Shown in pieces: positions 25,726 through 34,541 of a stretch of 64,000 bases of DNA. Positions within the stretch are counted from its first letter, which is position 1. Each line of letters starts with the position of its first letter. Source of the DNA: Mongoliitalea lutea (GTDB lineage Bacteria > Bacteroidota > Bacteroidia > Cytophagales > Cyclobacteriaceae); the NCBI RefSeq assembly GCF_014652135.1, contig NZ_BMYF01000008.1, positions 114,768 to 178,767 on the forward strand. Direction: 5' to 3'. Position numbers and translations under genes: made by a program. The notes below the pieces were generated by a model. The model was not told the DNA's origin. It did no database searches and saw nothing but the letters and a program-made list of their open reading frames with translations.

Positions 25726-26805
25726 ATGCTCATGAATTTTACTTACGAACACCTCCGACAGTTTACAATTGATATACTGAAAAAAATTGGCTGCTCGGAT
25801 AAAGATGCCACGATTGCAGCAGATGTATTGGTATCAGCTGACTTGCGAGGAGTAGATTCCCATGGAGTTGCTAGGCTTTCGGGCTATGTGCGCTTGTGGG
25901 AAAAAGGAAGAATCAATGCCACGCCATCCATACGTGTCACTTACGAAACTCCAAGTACGGCAGTTGTGGATGGAGATGGTGGATTAGGATTAGTGGTCGC
26001 ACCATTTGCTATGCAAGTAGCTATTGAAAAAGCCAAAAATGCTGGTACCGGCTGGGTATCTGTGAAAAATAGCAATCATTATGGAATTGCTGGTTATCAT
26101 GCGATGATGGCCTTGGAACACGATATGATTGGTATTTCCCTAACCAATGCCAGTCCCTTGGTTTCTCCGACTTTTTCCAAAGAGCGTCTTTTAGGAACAA
26201 ATCCTATTTCGGTAGCCATTCCTGCTCATGAGCAGCCTCCTTTTGTCGCAGATATGGCAACCACAACTGCCGCTAACGGAAAATTGGAAATATTGCAACG
26301 CAAAAACTTAGAAGCTCCTCTTGGTTGGGTTCAAGACCCACAGGGAGTACCTACCACTGATGCTAACGGTGTAAAAAAGGGTGGTGCTTTACTTCCTTTG
26401 GGTGGTGATAGAGACCATGGATCGCACAAAGGATATGCACTTGGAGCGATTGTGGATATATTTTCCGCAGTCCTATCCGGTGCCAATTATGGTCCTTGGG
26501 TTCCGCCGTTTGTTGCATTTCTAGAACCAGACCCTAACCCAGTTGGGGAAGGTTTGGGGCACTTTTTTGGAGCTATGAGAGTGGATGCTTTCAGACCTGC
26601 AGATGAATTTAAAGGCCATATGGACACATGGATCAGTCGCTTCAGGAGCGCTACTCCAGTTGAAGGGCAGGAAAAGGTATTGATACCTGGGGATCCAGAA
26701 CGCGAATTAGAAGCCATTAGAAGAAAAGAAGGAATCCCACTGCTTCAACCGGTAATTGAAGATTTGACGCAGTTAGGAGAAAAATTGGGTGTAAGCTTTT
26801 CCTAA
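25726..26805 (+). CDS. Ldh/YbiC-family NAD(P)-dependent dehydrogenase (malate/L-lactate type)
   Basis: A 359-residue enzyme of the MDH2/Ldh superfamily, which is distinct from classical malate dehydrogenase. The signature DLRGVDSHGVAR contains the catalytic H46. NSNHYGIAGYHA and MATTTAANGKLE are further family blocks. It oxidises a 2-hydroxy acid (malate, lactate, sulfolactate or ureidoglycolate in different members) in the cytoplasm. It follows the Ppx gene by 8 bases. The exact acid is not determined by these motifs. Confidence 0.88.
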   Translation: MLMNFTYEHLRQFTIDILKKIGCSDKDATIAADVLVSADLRGVDSHGVARLSGYVRLWEKGRINATPSIRVTYETPSTAVVDGDGGLGLVVAPFAMQVAIEKAKNAGTGWVSVKNSNHYGIAGYHAMMALEHDMIGISLTNASPLVSPTFSKERLLGTNPISVAIPAHEQPPFVADMATTTAANGKLEILQRKNLEAPLGWVQDPQGVPTTDANGVKKGGALLPLGGDRDHGSHKGYALGAIVDIFSAVLSGANYGPWVPPFVAFLEPDPNPVGEGLGHFFGAMRVDAFRPADEFKGHMDTWISRFRSATPVEGQEKVLIPGDPERELEAIRRKEGIPLLQPVIEDLTQLGEKLGVSFS

Positions 26806-26860
26806 GCTCTCCTTGCCTTCCCCTTTCCTTTTTGTAACTTGAGACTGTTTATCTATACAT

Positions 26861-28231
26861 ATGAAAGCAGTCTCAACTCCCGGAAGAAGAAATTTTCTAA
26901 AAAAAAGTGCAGCGCTATTAGCACTTACTAGCCTTGGAACACTCTCCACAGGATTTATTGAGAATAAAAACCCGCTTCGGGTAGCTGTCATAGGTACAGG
27001 TTGGTATGGGAAAAGTGATCTCTTTCGTTTACTTCAAGTTGCCTCTTGTGAGGTAGTCGCCCTTTGCGATGTAGACCGCAAGCAATTGGAAGAAGCTGCC
27101 AGACTTTTGGAACAGAGACATCCACAATCCAATGGACCTCAGCTGTACAAAGACTATCGGGAGCTACTTAAAAACCATGCCTTGGACATCACCATTATTG
27201 GTACTCCCGATCATTGGCATGCTTTGCAGACCATTGCAGCCTTGGAGGCAGGTTCCCATGTATATGTGCAAAAGCCCGTTTCGGTAGATGTACTGGAAGG
27301 AGAAGCAGTAGTGGCAGCTGCCAAAAAATATGGAAAGGTGGTTCAGGTTGGGCTTCAACGGCGTAGCACTCCACATTTGATCGAAGCCAAGCAAGCAATC
27401 ATCGATACTGGTAAGTTAGGTAAAATTGCAGCAGCTGACATTTTTTGTTACTACCATATGCGGGAAGATAAAAGCAAGGAAGTACAAGCAATCCCGGACT
27501 ATATTGATTATAACTTTTGGACCGGTCCTGCCCCCTTGAGACCTTATACAGGCTTGCCTCATGGATTACATTGGCGATCATTTATGGAGTATGGAAATGG
27601 AATAACAGGGGATATGGCGGTGCACATGTTGGATGCTGTGCGCTGGATGCTGGACCTAGATTGGCCTCACACGATTTCGGCTCAGGGAGGTATTTATGTA
27701 CAAAACAAGGGGATATCCAATACGGCAGATACGCAAACCGCTGTTTTTGAGTTTACTGACTTGACAGTATCTTGGCAGCACCGAACTTGGGGAAACCCTG
27801 TGGATCCTGAATACCCTTGGGGATTTAAGATTTATGGAGAACATGGAATGTTAGCGGGTTCACCCTTCAAAGCTGAGTTTATTCCCTACCCTAATGGCGA
27901 AAGCCAACTATTTGAGTGTCTGTATGAGCGTGAAAAATATCCAGAAGATCTGACCGAAGCAGGCATGGAGGTTCATGCAGCCCCAGCTACCCGAAGGCAC
28001 TTTCAAGCCATGGTAGATGCCATGCAGCACAATACTGACCCAAATGCAGCTATATACAGCAGCCATATTTCAACAGCTTCCTGTATTTTGGCCAATCTTT
28101 CTATGGATCTTGGCAGACCTTTAAGTTATGACCCGACCAATAAAATCATAGCGAATGACCCAGAAGCAACGAAATTATTGAAGCGCGCATATCGTGAACC
28201 TTGGGTGCATCCGAGTGGAAAATGGATTTAA
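26861..28231 (+). CDS. Tat-exported Gfo/Idh/MocA-family oxidoreductase
   Basis: A 456-residue protein with a twin-arginine signal (GRRNFLKKSAALLAL), then a Rossmann domain (VAVIGTGWYGKSD) and the Gfo/Idh/MocA C-terminal domain. The usual EKP reads QKPVS here. GTPDHWHALQ and GNGITGDMAVHMLD are typical of the exported Bacteroidota group that carries a tightly bound NAD and acts on periplasmic glycosides. It is separated by 55 bases from the dehydrogenase upstream. Substrate unknown; it may serve the same sugar chemistry as the 11.7-20 kb locus. Confidence 0.85.
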   Translation: MKAVSTPGRRNFLKKSAALLALTSLGTLSTGFIENKNPLRVAVIGTGWYGKSDLFRLLQVASCEVVALCDVDRKQLEEAARLLEQRHPQSNGPQLYKDYRELLKNHALDITIIGTPDHWHALQTIAALEAGSHVYVQKPVSVDVLEGEAVVAAAKKYGKVVQVGLQRRSTPHLIEAKQAIIDTGKLGKIAAADIFCYYHMREDKSKEVQAIPDYIDYNFWTGPAPLRPYTGLPHGLHWRSFMEYGNGITGDMAVHMLDAVRWMLDLDWPHTISAQGGIYVQNKGISNTADTQTAVFEFTDLTVSWQHRTWGNPVDPEYPWGFKIYGEHGMLAGSPFKAEFIPYPNGESQLFECLYEREKYPEDLTEAGMEVHAAPATRRHFQAMVDAMQHNTDPNAAIYSSHISTASCILANLSMDLGRPLSYDPTNKIIANDPEATKLLKRAYREPWVHPSGKWI

Positions 28232-28276
28232 GCTATTTTCGAAAAAGAAAACTAATTGGGAAACCAACAATTACCA

Positions 28277-29155
28277 TTATCCAAATAAATCCGAACTCAG
28301 GTATCTATCCCCTCTATCGCAAGTGATACAGACAATCACACCATGCTTTAGCTCTTGTGCAAGCTGAAGAGCTGCATGAAGGGCACCTCCACTGCTCATC
28401 CCCGCCAAAATCCCCTCTTCTTTTGCCATTCTTCGGGTCATCGTGGTAGCCTGTTCCTGACTGACATCTATCACTCGATCCACACGGGAAGGATCAAATA
28501 TTTTCGGTAAAAATTCGGGAGACCATCGACGGATCCCCGGTATATTTGATCCGTTTGTAGGTTGGGTTCCTACAATTTGGATTGCTGGGTTTTGCTCTTT
28601 TAGATACTTGGAAACACCCATAATCGTTCCCGTAGTACCCATAGCGGATACAAAATGAGTGACTTTACCATCAGTATCTTTCCATATCTCAGGACCTGTG
28701 CTGTAATAGTGAGCCATGTAATTATCAGGATTAGCAAATTGATCGAGCATTACATAACCTTCCTCACGGGCCATTTGCTCGGCCAGTTCACGGGAGTATT
28801 CAATCGTTTTGGCAGCGGGTGTCAAGATCACCTTAGCACCATAAGCCTCCATAGATAAAATTCGCTCTTTGGTGGAATTATCCGGCATCACGAGTGTCAT
28901 CTTCAAACCCAAAAAATTAGCCACCATAGCCAATGCTATTCCTGTATTGCCACTTGTAGCTTCTACCAAATTAGCCCCAGGTTGAACGGTACCTCTATCA
29001 AGGGCAGACTTCAACATATTGTAAGCAGCTCTATCTTTGACAGAACCTCCAGGGTTTTGGCCCTCTAACTTGCAATAAATCTGAACGCCAGGATTGGTCG
29101 GGATCGTGCGAAGCGCTACTAAGGGAGTATTGCCAATAAGTTTTTCAATATACAT
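28277..29155 (-). CDS. cysM: Cysteine synthase B
   Basis: A 292-residue PLP enzyme. K40 in GGSVKDRAA is the Schiff-base lysine, TSGNTG at 67-72 binds substrate carboxylate, and SAMGTTGTI holds the phosphate. PTNGSNIPGIRRW is the pattern that distinguishes CysM from CysK. It makes cysteine from O-acetylserine and sulfide or thiosulfate. Its ATG overlaps the cysE stop as TAATG, so the two genes form one translationally coupled unit. Thiosulfate use by CysM would fit the sulfur genes at 6-9 kb, but nothing here links them directly. Confidence 0.92.
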   Translation of the reverse strand: MYIEKLIGNTPLVALRTIPTNPGVQIYCKLEGQNPGGSVKDRAAYNMLKSALDRGTVQPGANLVEATSGNTGIALAMVANFLGLKMTLVMPDNSTKERILSMEAYGAKVILTPAAKTIEYSRELAEQMAREEGYVMLDQFANPDNYMAHYYSTGPEIWKDTDGKVTHFVSAMGTTGTIMGVSKYLKEQNPAIQIVGTQPTNGSNIPGIRRWSPEFLPKIFDPSRVDRVIDVSQEQATTMTRRMAKEEGILAGMSSGGALHAALQLAQELKHGVIVCITCDRGDRYLSSDLFG

Positions 29156-29982
29156 TAGGTCTTGATGATATAGGTTTCACGATGTTCTCCAGAAGGATCC
29201 TGCATATTGGCTTGGTAATACACTTTGGAATGCGGAGGTATGGATTTAGTCAACCATACATTTCCGCCTACAATGGAGTGTTTGCCGATGACCGTATTCC
29301 CCCCGAGGATAGTAGCGCCGGCATAGATGACCACATGATCTTCGATGGTTGGATGTCGCTTTTTATCAGCATCAACCTTATCTACACTCAATGCACCTAA
29401 CGTAACTCCTTGGTAGATTTTTACACATTCACCAATAGTGGTTGTCTCACCGATCACAATACCAGTACCATGGTCAATACAAAATTTAGGTCCTATGGAT
29501 GCGCCTGGATGAATATCGATTCCAGTTTTACTATGGGCAAATTCTGTGATCATTCTTGGAATAAGTGCAATCCCTAATTTATGTAAACCATGCGCTACCC
29601 TGTACGCAGTGATCGCATAGAAACCAGGGTAGCAACGAATTACTTCTGTTACGGATTTAGCTGCTGGATCTCCATCAAACATGGCCTGCACATCTTGCAA
29701 AATCAATTCATAAATTGCTTCTAAGTTTGTGAAAAACTGTTCCGCTAATGCTCCTCCGTCAGCTTGATGCAAGTGTTTATTTTTGATCAATAAGCCACCT
29801 AACCTACATTTTAACTCCTCTACTTTTTGTTGGATTTGTGCAGGGTCTTTTAAGAGTTCTTCTGTGAAATCAGGAAATAAAAGACCTAACAGATCCTCAA
29901 AATACAAATGAATCACCTTAGCCGAAGGGCATTCGGGGCAATTGCGATGAGCTAGCGCCAATTTTTGAACAAAAGAATCCAT
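29155..29982 (-). CDS. cysE: Serine O-acetyltransferase
   Basis: A 275-residue enzyme: a helical N-terminal domain (about 1-150) and a left-handed beta-helix C-terminal domain with hexapeptide repeats (IDIHPGASIG, IDHGTGIVIGETTTIG, VKIYQGVTLGALS). His in DHGTG is the catalytic residue of the family. It acetylates serine for cysteine synthesis. The next gene, cysM, uses the product. The N-terminal domain carries a C-x-x-C (NCPECPS) near residues 14-17, seen in the longer Bacteroidota form. Cytoplasmic. Confidence 0.92.
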   Translation of the reverse strand: MDSFVQKLALAHRNCPECPSAKVIHLYFEDLLGLLFPDFTEELLKDPAQIQQKVEELKCRLGGLLIKNKHLHQADGGALAEQFFTNLEAIYELILQDVQAMFDGDPAAKSVTEVIRCYPGFYAITAYRVAHGLHKLGIALIPRMITEFAHSKTGIDIHPGASIGPKFCIDHGTGIVIGETTTIGECVKIYQGVTLGALSVDKVDADKKRHPTIEDHVVIYAGATILGGNTVIGKHSIVGGNVWLTKSIPPHSKVYYQANMQDPSGEHRETYIIKT

Positions 29983-30003
29983 TACACGGAAATTTGTTTG
30001 AGA

Positions 30004-30549
30004 CTAAAACACTAAACCCACACGAATCACATATGGTTCATTGTAAGGCGATCGTCTTACATCGTAATTAAGATTATACAAAAACAAAAAGTTTGCTCCA
30101 CCTCGATTCCCAAAAGGAACGAAATAGCCCCCACCAACCAAAAACGCATTGACCCACTCTCTTCTAGAGGTATCAGTCACAAAATCATACAAATCAAAAT
30201 TTAAAGACTCGTACTCTCCATGAAGAAAAATATTTGGTAGCACATTATACCTGGTAAACAACCTACCTCCATATAGTGTATTGGACAGACCCACCCACCG
30301 GCTATCATCAAAATATTGATATGTTAATCCTGCGCCTGCAGACAACTTGTCAGTAATCATTACACCTGCAAGAGGTGAAATTTCCACAGCAGTAATAGGA
30401 CCAAAAGATAATGCAAAATTCCCCCCGTAGTACATCCTATCTCTCAAAGGAGGCCTTTCTTCTGGTTCAATCACCCGCTGCGCATAGGAAACCTGAATAA
30501 TTAATGAAAATGCAGTCAGCAGCAACAATCTACTCTTCCACCACCACAT
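30004..30549 (-). CDS. Small outer-membrane beta-barrel protein
   Basis: A 181-residue protein with a signal peptide (about 1-23, ending SYAQ) and alternating strands ending in YVIRVGLVF, a typical barrel C-terminus. No family recognised beyond an outer-membrane barrel of about eight strands. Its first 20 bases overlap the end of the FtsB-like gene, so it is translated from the same message. There is no visible functional link with cell division. Confidence 0.75.
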   Translation of the reverse strand: MWWWKSRLLLLTAFSLIIQVSYAQRVIEPEERPPLRDRMYYGGNFALSFGPITAVEISPLAGVMITDKLSAGAGLTYQYFDDSRWVGLSNTLYGGRLFTRYNVLPNIFLHGEYESLNFDLYDFVTDTSRREWVNAFLVGGGYFVPFGNRGGANFLFLYNLNYDVRRSPYNEPYVIRVGLVF

Positions 30550-30817
30550 ACAAATCTTCTGTTTTTTTCTTCATGTAATAGCGCTCGCGGGCAAATTTTT
30601 CAAGCAATTCATAATTACTCATCAATTCTTCCCGATCGGCTTTGATTTTTTCTTTGCGTTCCAAGTAAAATTCCTTTTGATTTTCTAGCTCTTTCAATTT
30701 GGCTCTCAACTTAAACTGAGACACCACATCATTGGAATCAATAAAGACCATCCAAATGATAAAAAATAACGTGAAGAGCACGTAGAAATTTTTGCTATAC
30801 TTAAATAGTCTTGACAT
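30530..30817 (-). CDS. FtsB/DivIC-like septum formation protein
   Basis: A 95-residue single-span protein: a short basic cytoplasmic start, a membrane helix (about 12-28) and a coiled coil (FKLRAKLKELENQKEFYLERK) followed by EKFARERYYMKKKTEDLYVVVE, the hallmark of the septum initiator family. FtsB/DivIC links early and late divisome proteins. The start at the ATG 30817 was chosen over an in-frame TTG at 30832. It overlaps the barrel gene by 20 bases. Confidence 0.88.
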   Translation of the reverse strand: MSRLFKYSKNFYVLFTLFFIIWMVFIDSNDVVSQFKLRAKLKELENQKEFYLERKEKIKADREELMSNYELLEKFARERYYMKKKTEDLYVVVEE

Positions 30818-31053
30818 AATATCAAAATTCAATAGATTTTCGCCTTTTACATTTCGAACTTAGTAAAGATTTAGGCTATTTTCAAATACAACTTAACTTT
30901 CTTCAAAGATTATTCTTTTTGAAAACGGGATAGGTACATTGTTATTTTTCCAGGAATCAAATATTTATTTATATAAATAATTTTTTAGTTTCTTTTGTTG
31001 CAGGTCTAGGAAATTCCAACTAATTTCATCCCAAATCAATAGATAAAAGTTTT

Positions 31054-33750
31054 ATGAGCAAATTCAACTTTAAAACAGTAATTCTTTTCTTTGTTTTAAT
31101 TTCGACAACTCTCTTTTCATTTCGGATTAATGACCCTTTTATTCAAAAAATCATTGATTATTTCACTGAAGTACAAACTGACTTTCCTGTTGAAAAAGTC
31201 CATTTGCATTTGGATTCAGACACCTACACTCTAGGCGATGACATTTGGTTCAGTGTATACCTTACGGCAGGAGTAGGCCAGGTTCCAAGTCCACTAAGCA
31301 AAACACTTTATGTAAATCTATTTGATGGAGAAGGAAACTTGGTTTCAGAAAAAATTGTATTGATTGAAAATGGTTTTGGGCATGGAGACTTCAAACTTCC
31401 AAATTTTGGATCTGAAGGCATCTACAGAATCAAAGCTTTTACTGCTTGGATGGAAAATTTTGGGGAAGAATACTTTTATCATCAAGAAATACAAGTATTT
31501 GATGGAAACAATCGCTCATTTTTCCCAAAAATAATTTTTGAAAACAGATCCAAAGAAAGCCAAGATGTGAAATACACGATTTTACTCGATGCCTTAGATG
31601 GACGTGGGGCGCCACTAAAAAATGCTACACTTGGCTTCAAAGTGATAGCTGATTCAGAACTCTTGGTTAATCGGGATATCAGCTTGAATAGTCAAGGCGA
31701 AGCTTCACTTTCTTTTACAATTCCTTTCAAACCATATTCTAATCAACGCATTGAATTAGAGTATCTAGAAAACGAAAACTACACCGTCAAAAAAGAATTC
31801 AAAATTCCTTATTCTATACATCATGCAGACATTCAGTTCTTGCCTGAAGGAGGAAATCTATTACAAGGATTCAAAAGTAATGTAGCATTTAAGGGAGTCT
31901 ATCCTGACGGTAGCCCTGTCAACTTTAAGGGTAAAATAGTAGATTTGGATGAACCTATAGAATTCAAACCCTTTTTTGGCGGAATGGGTAAATTTGAAAT
32001 CACCCCTGACAATCAGCCTAAAAATGTCCTAATTACAGATGAGGAAACAGGTGAATCTTTTCAAATAAAATTACCACAGGCACTAGAGAAAGGAATTGTT
32101 CTCAAAGTATTAAATAATGATAATCAAAGTTATATTACTGTTTATGTTGAAGGAAATCTAGGAGAAGAAGAACTAACATTAGTTAGTCATTCTAAAGGAT
32201 GGATTAACTTTATTTCAAATGGCACCATGCCTTATAATGTCTGGGGAGTACGCATACCCAAGCAAAATATACAGCAAGGAATCAACCACATAACAATTTT
32301 AACACAGGATGGAAAACCTTTGGCAGAAAGGCTATTCTTTTATTGGAATAATGAAGAACAATATGAATTATCTGTAAAAAAGAAAAGCGATATCAAACCA
32401 AGGTCAGAGGTTATTCTGGAATTAGAAGCATTGCTGAATCAAAATCCGCATGAGGGCAGGTTTTCGATAAGTGTTGTTGACGCCGATCAGCAATCTTCAC
32501 CTACCAACTCCACAAATACTATCTTTACGAATCTTTTATTAACCTCAGATTTGAAGGGAACGATTTATCAGCCCAATTACTACTTAAAAGACAGAAACGA
32601 TACAACTCTTTTGGCTCTAGACCTTGTTATGATGACCAATGGATGGCGAAGATTTGATTGGGAGGATGTGTTTTCCAATAAATTCCCTGAAGTAAATAAG
32701 TTAATTGAACAAGGGATTAGCATTTCCGGTGAAATTAAACCTTTAAACAACACAAGAAGAGGACTCAAAGGGGGAATTGCAAGTGCGATGATTGGCCAAG
32801 GAGATTCATTTATACGGATGCAATTTGGGGAAGATGGTAGATTTCTTTTCCCAAACCTTGTGTTTTTTGAAGATACACCTGTTACTATTTCAGGAAAAGA
32901 TGATAGGCAGCTAGAATTTGTAGAAGTTATAGTGCATGAAAATAAAAGATTCTTAGATTCAATTCCAAAAAAAGTATCAGATGGTAATTTTATCCCAAAT
33001 TCCTTATTGGAAACATTTGCTGCACGCCAATTGATGAGTAGACTCCAAGATGATGAAAGATTAATTGACCTGCAAGAATTTGAAGTGCAAGCTCAAACGT
33101 TGTATGAAGAAAATCTTGATCAAAGAAGAATATACGGTAGAGGAGATGTAGTCATTGAGCCTGATAAAATTTTGGGAGTTCAAGGGGCTATCAATATTTT
33201 TGAAATGATCCAAGGAAGGGTAGCAGGAGTGCAAGTAGTTACAACCGGCCTAAATGCCACAGTTACAATCCGGGGCCCAGGTTCTGTTACAGGAGGGACA
33301 GAACCATTATTCTTATTAGACAATACTCCAGTCGATATGCAAACCCTTATGCAAGTAAACCCAAGGGATGTAAAAGCAATTGATATATTCAAAGACCCTG
33401 CTAGAGCTGCAATATTTGGATCCCAAGGAGCTAACGGAGCCATTGCAGTTTATACAAGGTCAGGATTTGAAGCCCCAACCGGCAATAGTGTCGGTAGCCT
33501 TATGTCAAACATTAAAGGATATGCAACTCCAAGAGAGTTTTATCAACCTAAATACGACAAAATCACACCTGAAACAGCTACTTCAGATCAAAGAAAAACA
33601 ATTTATTGGAATCCTAATCTTGAACTTAAAGCAGGCCTTAAATCTGAAATTAAATTCTTCAATACCGATCTAGCTCGGCGACACCTTCTAATTATAGAAG
33701 GTATGGATGCTAACGGTCGCCTTATACGATTTGAAAAAATTATGGAGTAA
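31054..33750 (+). CDS. Large secreted protein with MG2-like N-terminus and TonB-receptor plug domain, no barrel
   Basis: An 898-residue protein with a signal-type N-terminus (residues about 7-24). Residues 45-135 resemble a macroglobulin MG2 domain (VEKVHLHLDSDTYTLGDDIWF). Beta-rich domains follow. Residues about 705-800 are a TonB-receptor plug: INIFEMIQGRVAGVQV, TVTIRGPGS, PLFLLDNTPVD and DIFKDPARAAIFGSQGANG. There is no beta barrel after it; the last 100 residues are a short beta region. Proteins of this type occur in Bacteroidota and are thought to work at the outer membrane, but the role is not known. It stands alone, upstream of the convergent SusCD operon. Confidence 0.8.
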   Translation: MSKFNFKTVILFFVLISTTLFSFRINDPFIQKIIDYFTEVQTDFPVEKVHLHLDSDTYTLGDDIWFSVYLTAGVGQVPSPLSKTLYVNLFDGEGNLVSEKIVLIENGFGHGDFKLPNFGSEGIYRIKAFTAWMENFGEEYFYHQEIQVFDGNNRSFFPKIIFENRSKESQDVKYTILLDALDGRGAPLKNATLGFKVIADSELLVNRDISLNSQGEASLSFTIPFKPYSNQRIELEYLENENYTVKKEFKIPYSIHHADIQFLPEGGNLLQGFKSNVAFKGVYPDGSPVNFKGKIVDLDEPIEFKPFFGGMGKFEITPDNQPKNVLITDEETGESFQIKLPQALEKGIVLKVLNNDNQSYITVYVEGNLGEEELTLVSHSKGWINFISNGTMPYNVWGVRIPKQNIQQGINHITILTQDGKPLAERLFFYWNNEEQYELSVKKKSDIKPRSEVILELEALLNQNPHEGRFSISVVDADQQSSPTNSTNTIFTNLLLTSDLKGTIYQPNYYLKDRNDTTLLALDLVMMTNGWRRFDWEDVFSNKFPEVNKLIEQGISISGEIKPLNNTRRGLKGGIASAMIGQGDSFIRMQFGEDGRFLFPNLVFFEDTPVTISGKDDRQLEFVEVIVHENKRFLDSIPKKVSDGNFIPNSLLETFAARQLMSRLQDDERLIDLQEFEVQAQTLYEENLDQRRIYGRGDVVIEPDKILGVQGAINIFEMIQGRVAGVQVVTTGLNATVTIRGPGSVTGGTEPLFLLDNTPVDMQTLMQVNPRDVKAIDIFKDPARAAIFGSQGANGAIAVYTRSGFEAPTGNSVGSLMSNIKGYATPREFYQPKYDKITPETATSDQRKTIYWNPNLELKAGLKSEIKFFNTDLARRHLLIIEGMDANGRLIRFEKIME

Positions 33751-34054
33751 AAAGAAGAAGCTATAGTAAGTTTTCTTTAAAAATTATAAGTGTAGACGCT
33801 ATCAAAAGGATGAATATCAATCCTATAATCTACCAATAAAGCGCTTGATGAAGATTGCAATTAGCCATCATTCATAATCTTTGATTATAGTCAAAATATT
33901 TCCAAATACATTCAAGATTAAAAGCACTCAAAAAAAGAGGCCGATCAGTGAAAATCGGCCTCTTGAATTACGACTGCTTTGAAAACTTACTTAACATTTT
34001 AAAACAGCCTCATCTCCATTTTTGATTACTATTATTATTTGAAGACAATTGAGT
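33751..34054. other. 304-bp convergent intergenic region with a terminator
   Basis: No gene was found. The region separates the plug-domain gene from the SusD operon. Its only clear element is the hairpin at 33935-33964. Confidence 0.6.
33935..33964 (-). terminator. Terminator of the SusC-SusD-lipoprotein operon
   Basis: An 11-bp stem AAGAGGCCGAT / ATCGGCCTCTT with an 8-base loop is followed on the minus strand by a T tract (TTTTTTT including the stem end). It lies 91 bases after the last gene of the operon. It could also stop plus-strand read-through, though the T tract there is poor. Confidence 0.85.
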
Positions 34055-34528
34055 TTAGATACGAATATCCATACCAATTCTTTTCTTGTTATTGCTGGCA
34101 TTTACAAGATCTGTGGATTGTAGTTCAAACACCAAACGAACAGCTGCTGTATTTGGCAATTCAGGGATATTTATGGTTAGAAATCCAAAGGCTTCATTTG
34201 CAGGAATTCTAACATTCAACCCATTTGGAAGCGTATAATGAACTCCCTCAACTGCAGTTGTGCTTTCTGCTACAATTCTCACAGGAATATCTAAGTCCTG
34301 CCCATGCAATCCTCCAAATAAATTGATTCTAAAGGATCTATCCCCAGCATTATTGCGGAGCTGGGGTAGTAAAGGAAAATCAAGCCCTGGCGCGTTATTA
34401 CGAGCTACGGCATCATCAAACTCAACTGTTAGTGTTCTGAAGAAGTGCCTTTCGGAATAATCTTCAAAACAACTGGTTGTCACAAAGGACATGAGAAGTG
34501 CAAGAAATAATATATTTAATCTTTTCAT
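34055..34528 (-). CDS. Lipoprotein of a Sus-type operon (DUF4843-like)
   Basis: A 157-residue lipoprotein (lipobox VTTSC, C20) with a beta-sandwich pattern: RSFRINLFGG, DIPVRIVAES, AVEGVHYTL and RLVFELQSTD. The last two are typical of Calx-beta/DUF4843 surface proteins that follow SusD genes. It starts 14 bases after the SusD stop. It is presumably a surface glycan- or peptide-binding accessory. The family assignment is by pattern only. Confidence 0.75.
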   Translation of the reverse strand: MKRLNILFLALLMSFVTTSCFEDYSERHFFRTLTVEFDDAVARNNAPGLDFPLLPQLRNNAGDRSFRINLFGGLHGQDLDIPVRIVAESTTAVEGVHYTLPNGLNVRIPANEAFGFLTINIPELPNTAAVRLVFELQSTDLVNASNNKKRIGMDIRI

Positions 34529-34541
34529 AACTTAAATCAGT

